A stretch of 17,821 nt of DNA from CAYUYH01 sp964449175 (GTDB lineage: Bacteria > Planctomycetota > Phycisphaerae > SM23-33). A model generated the notes under the pieces. The model saw nothing but the letters and a program-made list of their open reading frames with translations, had not been told where the DNA came from and made no database searches. The number at the start of each line of letters is the position of its first letter. The first letter of the stretch is position 1. The stretch spans positions 1 to 17,821 of the forward strand of contig CAYUYH010000018.1 of NCBI GenBank assembly GCA_964449175.1. The letters run 5' to 3'. The position numbers and the translations under genes were made by a program. Below, one piece after another: positions 1 through 6,941 of this stretch.

Positions 1-1622
1 GTCTGGGCCTGGCGAATCTGATCGTTGGCCTCCACCAGCTTCCGAGTCCGCTCCTCGACCCGCTGCTCGAGCAGCTCATGGGACTCGCGCAGTTGCCTCT
101 CGGCGCGCTTGCGTTCGGTGATGTCGCGAACGAGCGCCTGCAGGAGGACTCCGTCGCGCAGCTCGATTCGGTTCAGGGAGACTTCGGCGTCGAAGAGCTC
201 GCCGTTGCCGCGACGATGCTTCCATTCAAACCGCTGCGGGTGGCCTGACAAGGCCTTGTGAATTCGCTTCTTGGCCTCCTGGTCCGACGGCTTGCCGCTA
301 GGCTGTCGCTGAGGCGAGAACTCATCCGGCGTATGCCCTATGATCTGCTCACGGGTGCAGCAGAAGATTTCCAGCGTCTTGGCATTGCAGTCGACGAATC
401 GGTCGTCCTTCATGGTGAAGATGGAATCGTTGGCATTCTCGAACAGCAGGCGGTAGCGGGCCTCGTTCTCTCGCAAGGCGGCCTCAGCGCGTTGGCGTTC
501 GCCGATCTCAAGGCGTAGCTGCTCGTTGGCGCCGCGGAGCTCTGCCGTTCGCTGCTGCACCTCGTTTTCCAGGCTTTCGTAGTGCGTCCGCAGACTGCCG
601 ACCATGCTGTTGAACGCCTCGGCCAGGTCGCACAGCTCGGAGCTGCCTTTGACGTCGACCTGCTTGGTCAGGTCGCCGGCCATGATCTCGCGCGATGCCG
701 CGGCGAGCGACTCCAGGGGGCGACTGAATTGTCGCACGGTGACAATGCCCAGGACGGCCGCGACGGCGACGGCGAGGACGGTCGCAACGGCGACAAGGGC
801 GATGGTGCTATTGGCAAGTTGAAGGGCCTCGGACGCAGGCTGCTCGGCCACGACTGTAAGCACCTGATCGCCCAGGGCGATTCGCTCGACGGCCAGCACG
901 GCGGGGTCGCCCGAGAGCCCCGTGCCGAACTCATCTCCGCTGGGCACGTCGAAATGCGTTCCTTGCAGCACGATCGAGGGGTTCTCATGGGCGATGACCC
1001 GCTTCTGGTCGTCGACGATGTAGACGGTTCCCCCGCCCTTGCCGTGCATGGCGGCCACCAGAGACCAGATGCGCTTGAGGCGGATGTCCGCCACCAGGGC
1101 CCCCGTCATCTGGCCGCTCTGGAGGTTCACCAGCGGGAGAAACACGGTCATCGAGGGTTCCCCGGTCGCCTTGCTGAAACGAACAGGCGTGAAGTATCTG
1201 TCCCTGTTGGCCATCTGCCGCATGACATGGGGGGATTCCTCGGTCAGGTGCGAGTGAGCGCCGCCGGAGACCTCCAGACGGCAAGCCGCCGCCAATTCCT
1301 TCCCGCCGGCGTCCAGTATCCGTACCCCCTCGAACGAGTTCTGGAAGGACAGGAGCTGGGATACGAGGGTGTCCTGCTGGTCGTGCGACATCCCCATGAC
1401 GTCGTGCACTCTGGTGGCCGTGCTCAGTTGCTCGGCGAGGCCCAGGACGAACGACTCCACCTGCTCGGCGACGCGCTGGGCTCGCACCTGCTGCATTGCC
1501 AGCGCCTCGCGCAGCTGCACGGCGAAAGTCCTCCACGCGAGAACTCCGCCGAGGACAATAAGCGGCACGGTTGCCAGGGCGACGAACGCCACGGCCAGGC
1601 GATTGCGAATGCTCGCGAAGAT
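1..1622 (-). CDS. Membrane sensor protein (CACHE-HAMP-PAS), probable histidine kinase, C-terminus beyond window
   Basis: The reverse strand reads open from 1622 to the left edge, giving 540 residues without a stop. In order these show: a first membrane helix (about residues 8-30); an extracytoplasmic region (about 31-265) with double-CACHE-like features such as NRDRYFTPVRFSKATGEPSM and a later VYIVDDQKRVIAHE; a second membrane helix (about 272-296); a HAMP segment beginning QFSRPLESLAAASREIMAGD; a coiled coil (about 345-385); a PAS domain (about 386-500) ending in DITERKRAE; and a second coiled coil at the edge. This layout is typical of sensor histidine kinases, but the catalytic module lies outside the window, so a GGDEF or other output is possible. 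The gene follows the binding-protein gene by 41 bases on the same strand, and that protein may deliver its ligand. No ATG, GTG or TTG lies in frame before the first helix. I place the start at ATC (1620-1622) because of the ribosome site just upstream; a GTG 12 codons later would cut into the first helix. Confidence 0.82.
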   Translation of the reverse strand, partial: MFASIRNRLAVAFVALATVPLIVLGGVLAWRTFAVQLREALAMQQVRAQRVAEQVESFVLGLAEQLSTATRVHDVMGMSHDQQDTLVSQLLSFQNSFEGVRILDAGGKELAAACRLEVSGGAHSHLTEESPHVMRQMANRDRYFTPVRFSKATGEPSMTVFLPLVNLQSGQMTGALVADIRLKRIWSLVAAMHGKGGGTVYIVDDQKRVIAHENPSIVLQGTHFDVPSGDEFGTGLSGDPAVLAVERIALGDQVLTVVAEQPASEALQLANSTIALVAVATVLAVAVAAVLGIVTVRQFSRPLESLAAASREIMAGDLTKQVDVKGSSELCDLAEAFNSMVGSLRTHYESLENEVQQRTAELRGANEQLRLEIGERQRAEAALRENEARYRLLFENANDSIFTMKDDRFVDCNAKTLEIFCCTREQIIGHTPDEFSPQRQPSGKPSDQEAKKRIHKALSGHPQRFEWKHRRGNGELFDAEVSLNRIELRDGVLLQALVRDITERKRAERQLRESHELLEQRVEERTRKLVEANDQIRQAQ

Positions 1623-1630
1623 TTCAGCTT

Positions 1631-1635
1631 CCTCC
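1631..1635 (-). promoter_or_regulatory. Shine-Dalgarno of the sensor gene
   Basis: GGAGG on the minus strand sits exactly 8 bases before the in-frame ATC at 1622-1620. It is the only good ribosome site near the sensor gene and is the reason for choosing that start. The nearby ATG (1650-1648) lies upstream of it, is in another frame, and reads only eight codons to a TGA. Confidence 0.6.
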
Positions 1636-1663
1636 GCCTTGTCTGCTCATCAGTACGTCGGTT

Positions 1664-2653
1664 TTAGCGAATGATCCTGTTGGCCTGGCGAAGCACCTCG
1701 TCGGGGATTTCCAGTCCAATGGCCTTCGCGGTGCGCAGGTTGATGACAACGAGGAACTCCGGGGTCTCCACGGGCAGGTCCGCGGGGTCGACTCCCTTGA
1801 GTATCTGGACAGCCAGGCCGGCCGCCTGCTTGCCGACGGCATTGAAGTTGAATCCATACGAGATCAGCGCGCCGGCCTCAACCTGGCACTCATTGGGCGG
1901 CGAGAAGGGCAGCTTGCGAGCTATCGTGGCCGCGACAATGTCGTCCAGACGAGACGCGACCAGGCTGTCGCCCAGTATGAAGACGGCATCGACATCCTGG
2001 GGGATTTCGGCGATCGCGGCGGTGATCTCCTCCTGTGTCCTCGCCTCGCGTGTCAGGAGTTCGACACCCATCATCGGCGCCACCTCCTGTAACTGCTTCA
2101 GTCCGATGACAGGCGCCGCGTCTTCGGAGTTGTAAGGCACATAGACGCGCCGAATGTCGGGTTTGACCGCCAGCAGCCACTCCAGGCGGCGGGGATGGGC
2201 GAGGCCGTGGAGGACGCCCGTGAGATTGCCGCCCGGATGGCTGAGGCTTGGGACGATTCCGGAGGCGAGCGGGTCCTGCAACGGGGCGAAGACGACCGGG
2301 ATCTTGCTCTGCGCGGTGGCCTGCTTGACCTTCTGCGTGACGGGCGTGCTGAGCGACAGGATGATGTCCGGCTTGGCGTCCAGCATGGTCTGGATTGACG
2401 CGTCGATCTTGTCTATCGCCCCGGCAGGGCCCTGGTAGACGTAGCGGATGTCCCTGCCTTCGACGTAGCCCGCGGCCGCCATACCCTCCTTGAAGCCGTC
2501 CAGGATCGGGTCGAGGACGGGCGCGAGGTTGACCACGCCGATGGTGACGATCTCCGGGCGTTTCGACCTGCTGGTTAAGTGATATGCCGCCGCTGCCGTG
2601 GCGACTACGATCGCGGTGGCAACCGCCATCACTAGCAAACGTCTCGTGTTCAT
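1664..2653 (-). CDS. ABC-type substrate-binding protein (PF04392-like), periplasmic
   Basis: A 329-residue protein. The N-terminus (MNTRRLLVMAVATAIVVATA) is a signal peptide or signal anchor, with no lipobox cysteine. The mature part resembles the ABC_sub_bind family (PF04392, TrpX-like): VTIGVVNLAPVLDPILDGFK opens the first lobe, followed by KPDIILSLSTPVTQ, IPVVFAPLQDPL, and SYGFNFNAVGKQAAGLAVQILKG in the second lobe. Length fits the family. The start has GGAG seven bases upstream. These proteins bind small ligands, often aromatic amino acids or purines in characterised relatives, but the ligand here cannot be read from sequence. No permease or ATPase gene adjoins it: downstream is a membrane sensor and upstream is a divergent glycosyltransferase. 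I infer that it serves as a sensing partner of the sensor protein. Confidence 0.85.
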   Translation of the reverse strand: MNTRRLLVMAVATAIVVATAAAAYHLTSRSKRPEIVTIGVVNLAPVLDPILDGFKEGMAAAGYVEGRDIRYVYQGPAGAIDKIDASIQTMLDAKPDIILSLSTPVTQKVKQATAQSKIPVVFAPLQDPLASGIVPSLSHPGGNLTGVLHGLAHPRRLEWLLAVKPDIRRVYVPYNSEDAAPVIGLKQLQEVAPMMGVELLTREARTQEEITAAIAEIPQDVDAVFILGDSLVASRLDDIVAATIARKLPFSPPNECQVEAGALISYGFNFNAVGKQAAGLAVQILKGVDPADLPVETPEFLVVINLRTAKAIGLEIPDEVLRQANRIIR

Positions 2654-2890
2654 GAGTAATCTCCCAATCTCTCAGGGCCGTGCCTGCGGCTGACCATTGC
2701 CAGCGCACAGCGCGCGGCGTCGCCCCGACCATGCCCTCATCTGGCGATACACACCAATCCGCTCCGCTAACTCGTTGGACCTAGGCTACATCGGACGTTG
2801 TGAAGGGCCGATTCACTACCGCCGGTGGGGAATTGCCCTTCAGGAGGCGGCTCGTGGGGCGGCCTAGGGGCCCCGGCCCGCAAGCGGAGC

Positions 2891-2927
2891 GTCCAGGGGT
2901 AGTTTCAGTCGTTGACACCCTCTGGAC
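2891..2927. promoter_or_regulatory. Inverted repeat, possible operator
   Basis: The left arm GTCCAGGGGT (2891-2900) pairs with the right arm ACCCTCTGGAC (2917-2927), with one unpaired T and a 16-base centre. The right arm covers the end of a candidate -35 box and the start of its spacer, so the dyad could be a regulator site on the glycosyltransferase promoter. A transcript-level hairpin is the alternative if transcription starts upstream. Confidence 0.4.
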
Positions 2928-2940
2928 GTGAGGGTAGACA
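2912..2940 (+). promoter_or_regulatory. Candidate sigma-70 promoter for the glycosyltransferase operon
   Basis: TTGACA (2912-2917), a perfect consensus -35, lies 17 bases before TAGACA (2935-2940), a partial -10 match. It would give a leader of roughly 75 bases before the ATG at 3021. The -10 is weak, so this is a candidate only. Confidence 0.35.
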
Positions 2941-3020
2941 CAGCCATAGGCGTGCACCGCCAGTTGCGAACTAACGTGCGCGGGCGATGTCACTTGCAGC
3001 GGCAGGGAAGGAAGTAGGCT

Positions 3021-4250
3021 ATGGCTGACCGGGAGCCTTCCGACAGGGCGGTCCGCGTGGTCCACGTCACGCAGTCAATCCAGGCCGGCTTCGGCGGGCC
3101 CGCACGCTCCGTCACATCGCTTTGCCAGGCCCTTGGGCATGCCGGCTGCGACGTCAAGCTGTGCGCGGTCGATTGGGGCGGGAGCTTTGGCCAGCGCGTC
3201 TCCATCCCCGGCCAAGTCTTTCAGGTGCGCACGGCACGGGGGCTGTTCTGGCCGCCCCTGAGATTGTGGCTGACGCCGGGCTTTCGCCGGTTCCTCCGGC
3301 GCGAGGCTGCCGGGGCGGACATCATCCACGATCACGGATTCTGGATGCCGATGGAGAACGCCGCCGCCCGGGTCGCCGAGCAGCTCGGCGTGCCGCACGT
3401 CATCTCGATCCGCGGGACGCTGGCCGGCTTCAGCCTCGCCCAGAGGCGGTGGAAGAAGCGATTGGCCGCCTTGCTCTATGCCGGCAGGAACCTCCGGCGC
3501 GCCGCCTGCCTGCACGCCACGACGGAGCGGGAGCTTGCGGAGATCCGTGCGTACGGACTCGACAATCCCGTCGCGGTGATCCCAAACGGCATCGACTGGC
3601 GGCCACACGCGGACTGCGACCGCGACCGATCGCGGGAGGAGATCGCTCGACGCTGGCCGGGCGCGGGGGGCAAGCGCATCGTGTTGTCCCTCTGCCGCAT
3701 CCACCCGCAGAAGGGGCTGATGAACCTGGTCCAGGCGTGGGCGGGCGTTTCGCGGGAGCACCGCGACTGGCACCTCATAGTCGCCGGCCCGGACGAGGTG
3801 GACTATCGGCGGCGGCTGGTCTCGGCTGTGGTTCATGCACGGGTGCAGTTATCGGTGACATTCGCCGGGCCGGCGTATGGGCGGGAGCGACTGGGGCTTC
3901 TTGCCGGGTGCGACCTGTTCGTCCTGCCGTCGTTCAGTGAGAACTTCGGCCTGTCCGTGGCGGAGGCGTTGGCCTCCGGTCGGCCGGCTATCACGACCAC
4001 GGCGACGCCTTGGGCGGAGCTGGAGACCTGCCGGTGCGGGTGGCTGGCCGGCGTGGATTCGCAGTCACTGGCTGAGCGGCTGGCGGCGGCGATGAGCCTC
4101 AGCGACCACGAGCGGGCGGACATGGGGTCGCGCGGACGGCGCCTCGTGCAAGAAAAGTATTCGCTGGAGCCTGTGGGTAAGGAGACGTTGGCCTTGTACA
4201 ATTGGCTTGTGGAGCGTGGAGAGGCGCCCGACTGCGTGCGTTTCGACTGA
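3021..4250 (+). CDS. Glycosyltransferase family 4 protein
   Basis: A 409-residue GT-B fold glycosyltransferase, expected to move a sugar from a nucleotide donor to a growing surface glycan at the cytoplasmic side. The N-terminal acceptor domain starts VRVVHVTQSIQAGFGGPARS (residues 11-30), with the glycine-rich turn usual for GT4. The C-terminal donor domain starts near VIPNGID (187-192), continues with KRIVLSLCRIHPQKGLMNLV (218-237), and contains the EX7E motif in SENFGLSVAEALASG (Glu307 and Glu315). Length is normal for the family, and no membrane helix is evident. The ATG at 3021 follows a purine-rich GGAAGGAAG ribosome site. It is the first gene of a three-gene operon with a radical SAM gene and a second GT4. 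The donor sugar and acceptor cannot be deduced. Confidence 0.93.
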   Translation: MADREPSDRAVRVVHVTQSIQAGFGGPARSVTSLCQALGHAGCDVKLCAVDWGGSFGQRVSIPGQVFQVRTARGLFWPPLRLWLTPGFRRFLRREAAGADIIHDHGFWMPMENAAARVAEQLGVPHVISIRGTLAGFSLAQRRWKKRLAALLYAGRNLRRAACLHATTERELAEIRAYGLDNPVAVIPNGIDWRPHADCDRDRSREEIARRWPGAGGKRIVLSLCRIHPQKGLMNLVQAWAGVSREHRDWHLIVAGPDEVDYRRRLVSAVVHARVQLSVTFAGPAYGRERLGLLAGCDLFVLPSFSENFGLSVAEALASGRPAITTTATPWAELETCRCGWLAGVDSQSLAERLAAAMSLSDHERADMGSRGRRLVQEKYSLEPVGKETLALYNWLVERGEAPDCVRFD

Positions 4251-4329
4251 GCAGCGCCCAGGGGCCACGGCGGAGAGCGGGCCGCTAGTACATGCGGGCG
4301 GCGTGTTCTCAACGGAGGCATGTCTGACA

Positions 4330-5382
4330 ATGGGACCCGTGTACAGCCGTCTGTCTTTGCATGAGCGGTTGTTTCCGTTTCGTGGCACATGGGACCTGGC
4401 CTGGGTGGCACACCGCTACGCTCGCGCGTCCCTGCCGGCAATGACGACGGCGAAGCTGCTGAACGCGGCGTTGGCGCTGGCCGAGTGCAAGATGGGGGCG
4501 GTCCGCGTCCGGTCGCGGCCGTTTGTCCTACGGGTCGAACCGTCAAATACCTGCAACCTGCGGTGTCCGTACTGCGTCTGCGGCAACGGGATGGACAAGC
4601 GTCCCAAGGGGCTGATGACGATGGCCGACTTCACCCGCACCCTGGACGCGGTGAGAGACTCGGCCTTCATCCTCCGCCTCGACGGCATGGGCGAGCCGAC
4701 CACCAACCCCCACATCTTCGACATGATCCGCCTGGCCAAGAGGCGCGGCCTCTCGGTGACCATGAGCACCAACCTGCACACGGACGCCTGCGATCGGCCC
4801 GAGCCGCTGCTGGACTGCGGCCTGGACCGCCTCGTAGTCGCCATCGACGGCACGACGCAGGACAGCTATCGGCGCTATCGCGTCGGGGGCAGCCTGGAGC
4901 TGGTGACAGGCCGACTTAGGCGGCTGATCGACGCGCGCCGCAAGCGCCGGGCCGCCCGGCCCATCATCGAGGTGCAGTTCATCGACTTCGGCTACAACCA
5001 CGACGACATCCCAGAGATGCGCCAGCTCGCCCGCCAGTGGCGAATCGACAAGCTCCAGGTCGTCGACACCGAGCGTACGATGACGGCGGCCAAGGTGGAC
5101 CCGGCCAAGCCGCGGCGGTGCTGGTGGCTGTGGTGCGTCCTGACGGTCGACTGGAACCTGATGTACCGCTCGTGCACGAACGCCTGGTCGCTGCCCTGGC
5201 CGCGGCTGAGCCTGCGCGACGTCGCGCCGAGGGAGTTCTGGAATCACCCGCTCATGCAGAAGATCAGGCAGTACAACGTGGACAAATCCGACGCGGCCAT
5301 CGCCGACGACGCCGGCTGCAAGTGCCACCGCTGCACCGAGATGCTCGTCGTGCCGCTGCAAGGCCGCTACCTCTGCGAGTGA
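4330..5382 (+). CDS. Radical SAM/SPASM domain protein
   Basis: A 350-residue protein. CNLRCPYC (Cys75, Cys79, Cys82) is the CxxxCxxC motif that binds the [4Fe-4S] cluster used to cleave S-adenosylmethionine. RLDGMGEPTTNP (about 116-127) is the GGEP-like SAM-binding motif, and MSTNLH follows. The C-terminal part has SPASM-like cysteines: a C-WWLW-C pair, LMYRSC, and GCKCHRC near the end, suggesting auxiliary iron-sulfur clusters. I chose ATG 4330, which has GGAGG 11 bases upstream; the open frame extends to an ATG at 4207, but that would overlap the preceding gene and adds unrelated residues. The gene ends 10 bases before the next glycosyltransferase. Such enzymes in surface-glycan loci may modify sugars, lipids or peptides; the substrate is unknown. 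Confidence 0.9.
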   Translation: MGPVYSRLSLHERLFPFRGTWDLAWVAHRYARASLPAMTTAKLLNAALALAECKMGAVRVRSRPFVLRVEPSNTCNLRCPYCVCGNGMDKRPKGLMTMADFTRTLDAVRDSAFILRLDGMGEPTTNPHIFDMIRLAKRRGLSVTMSTNLHTDACDRPEPLLDCGLDRLVVAIDGTTQDSYRRYRVGGSLELVTGRLRRLIDARRKRRAARPIIEVQFIDFGYNHDDIPEMRQLARQWRIDKLQVVDTERTMTAAKVDPAKPRRCWWLWCVLTVDWNLMYRSCTNAWSLPWPRLSLRDVAPREFWNHPLMQKIRQYNVDKSDAAIADDAGCKCHRCTEMLVVPLQGRYLCE

Positions 5383-5392
5383 GCGGGCTCCA

Positions 5393-6640
5393 ATGCGGAT
5401 ACTCTACGTCACTCAGACGTTCCCGCCCGAGCCGCTGGCCACCGAGCGCTACCTCAAGCAGGCCGTCCAGCTCCAGCACTGCGGCCACCGCGTCACGGTG
5501 CTGACGAGCATGCCGTACTACCCGCTCGGGCAGGTCGCCGGGGAGTATCGCGGCAGGCGGCTGATGCGTGAGAGGATCGAGGGCGTCCCCGTCGTCCGCG
5601 TGTGGTCGCTGCCGGCCGCCCACAGCGGCGCCGTTCGACGCGCGGCCAGTTACCTGTCGTTCGCGGCGATGGCGGCGGCGGTGGGGCCGTGGTTGGGCCG
5701 ACGCGACGTAGTGATGGCCTCGGTGCCGAATCCGGCGACGGAGCTGGCCGGGCTCGCCATAGCCCGTCTGACGGGCGCCAAGCTGCTGCTGGAGATGGTG
5801 GACATCGTGCCGGACAACCTCGCGCTGATTGGCATCTCGCCGCGGTCGGTACTCAGCCGAGCCCTGGCGGCCTACTACCGCGCGGTCTACCGCTGCGCCG
5901 ACTTGGTCGCGGCCATCTCACCGACGGCTGCCGGGCTGCTCGCGCGGCGTGGGCTGCCCGCTTCGCGGGTGCTCATGCTGCCCAACGGCGCAGACTTCGA
6001 CCTGCTGGCTGCGGCCGAGGGGACTGACGCCCGCGGCGAGCTGGGCCTGGACGAGAAGTTCGTCGTGGTCTACGCCGGCTCGTTCAGCTCGTACTATGGG
6101 ATGTCGAACATCGTCGCGGCGGCTGAGGTGCTCCAGCAGCGCCTGCCGCGGGCGCACCTGCTGCTGGTGGGGACCGGGTCGGACTGGGCTGAGACGCAGT
6201 CGCAGGTCCAGGCCGCCGGATTGGCGAACGTCACGCTGACCGGCGCCGCCCCGCCCGCCAAGCTCGCCGCGTACATGCGGGCGGCCGACGCGTTCCTGTT
6301 CTCCATGGTCTGCCGGCCGACGCCCGCCGCCTACCAGAACCTGCTGACGGCCAAGACGTGCCAGTACCTCATGTTCGGCCGGCCCGTGATCGCTGTGGAG
6401 GCCGGGCCTATCTGCGGACCGCTGCTGGAGCGGATCGGCGCCGGCGTCGCCGTCCCTGCCGACGACCCGCACGCGTTGGCAGGCGCCGTGGAGCGCCTAG
6501 CGAGCAACCCGGCCGAGTGTTCACGCTGCGGCGAGCGCGCCGCCCAATACGCCGCGGCCAATCTCGACCGCCGCAAGATCGTGCGAGACTTCGCCGCCGA
6601 CCTCGCCGGCAGGCTGGCTGGCGCGCTTTTCAAGTGTTGA
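5393..6640 (+). CDS. WbuB-like glycosyltransferase family 4 protein
   Basis: A 415-residue GT-B glycosyltransferase of the WbuB-like branch of GT4. The N-terminal domain opens MRILYVTQTFPPEPLATERY and continues with VLTSMPYYPLGQV. The linker region contains LMLPNGADFDLL (about 194-205), and the donor domain begins FVVVYAGSFSSYYGMSN (223-239). In the donor-binding helix the line is TAKTCQYLMFGRPVIAVEAG, with Gln324 where relatives usually have Glu or Asp. The ATG lies 10 bases after the stop of the radical SAM gene, so the two are probably co-transcribed and translationally close. The Shine-Dalgarno is weak. It likely adds one sugar in the same glycan pathway as the first GT4; specificity is unknown. 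Confidence 0.92.
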   Translation: MRILYVTQTFPPEPLATERYLKQAVQLQHCGHRVTVLTSMPYYPLGQVAGEYRGRRLMRERIEGVPVVRVWSLPAAHSGAVRRAASYLSFAAMAAAVGPWLGRRDVVMASVPNPATELAGLAIARLTGAKLLLEMVDIVPDNLALIGISPRSVLSRALAAYYRAVYRCADLVAAISPTAAGLLARRGLPASRVLMLPNGADFDLLAAAEGTDARGELGLDEKFVVVYAGSFSSYYGMSNIVAAAEVLQQRLPRAHLLLVGTGSDWAETQSQVQAAGLANVTLTGAAPPAKLAAYMRAADAFLFSMVCRPTPAAYQNLLTAKTCQYLMFGRPVIAVEAGPICGPLLERIGAGVAVPADDPHALAGAVERLASNPAECSRCGERAAQYAAANLDRRKIVRDFAADLAGRLAGALFKC

Positions 6641-6665
6641 CAGGTGGCGGGTTTGAGGTTAATCT
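6637..6665 (+). promoter_or_regulatory. Weak candidate promoter at the end of the second glycosyltransferase gene
   Basis: TTGACA (6637-6642) overlaps the stop codon of the upstream gene and lies 17 bases before TAATCT (6660-6665). It could transcribe the PEP-CTERM protein gene with a leader of about 270 bases, but the hairpin at 6674-6703 would then be in the leader. The -10 match is modest. Confidence 0.2.
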
Positions 6666-6673
6666 TAAGTAAG

Positions 6674-6703
6674 TCCAGGGGCGGTCTAGACCTGCCGCCT
6701 GGA
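6674..6703 (+). terminator. Strong hairpin after the glycosyltransferase operon
   Basis: The left strand (6674-6685, TCCAGGGGCGGT) pairs with 6690-6703 through 12 base pairs with two single-base bulges around a CTAG loop. The core GGTCTAGACC (6683-6692) is a perfect palindrome. It starts 34 bases after the stop of the second glycosyltransferase gene. There is no U-tract, so it is either a non-canonical terminator, an mRNA 3' stabilising stem, or a regulator binding site. Confidence 0.45.
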
Positions 6704-6941
6704 GAAACGGAGGCAGACGTAGCAGCACAGGCCATCCGACCGCGGCGGAAGGTGCGTCCGTCGAAGCGAGGTCGGTCTACGCGGCGAGGCTCGTGTATTC
6801 GGCAATCCTAATAGGTTCATCCCTGTTGTAGGGGCCTTCACGCGTGCGGCCGGCTGCTTTGGCATTGGCTGGCGGCGGTATAGCCGCGGCCGACGAAGCG
6901 GGCAGGTCGCCGGGCGCGGCTGCGAGAGAAGGAGACGAGCC
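6704..6941. other. Upstream region of the PEP-CTERM protein gene
   Basis: This stretch holds no plausible ORF, RNA gene or clear promoter. It ends in a good ribosome site (AAGGAGA, six bases before the ATG at 6942). A small stem, GCGG/CCGC around TATAG near 6875-6887, is too short to interpret. Confidence 0.5.

Larger units (their letters stand above)
2654..3020. other. Divergent intergenic region
   Basis: This 367-base spacer separates the minus-strand binding-protein gene from the plus-strand glycosyltransferase operon, so promoters for both should lie here. It has no convincing ORF or RNA gene. I see one plausible plus-strand promoter (2912-2940) and a dyad overlapping it (2891-2927). I found no convincing minus-strand promoter. 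A GC-rich stretch near 2855-2885 contains the palindrome GGGGCCCC. Confidence 0.6.

Noticed and set aside
1624..1650. ATG at 1650 (minus) as the sensor start
   Set aside because: It reads only eight codons to a TGA and is out of frame with the sensor; it would need a frameshift.
582..1667. A 361-residue plus-strand open frame
   Set aside because: It is antisense to the sensor protein, which has clear membrane helices, HAMP and PAS domains. The plus-strand translation has no recognisable features.
4207..4329. Earlier ATG for the radical SAM gene
   Set aside because: It would overlap the end of the first glycosyltransferase gene and adds residues unlike the family, while ATG 4330 has GGAGG upstream.
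6859..6884. TTGGCA ... TATAGC as a promoter for the PEP-CTERM gene
   Set aside because: The spacing is only 14 bases and the -10 match is poor.
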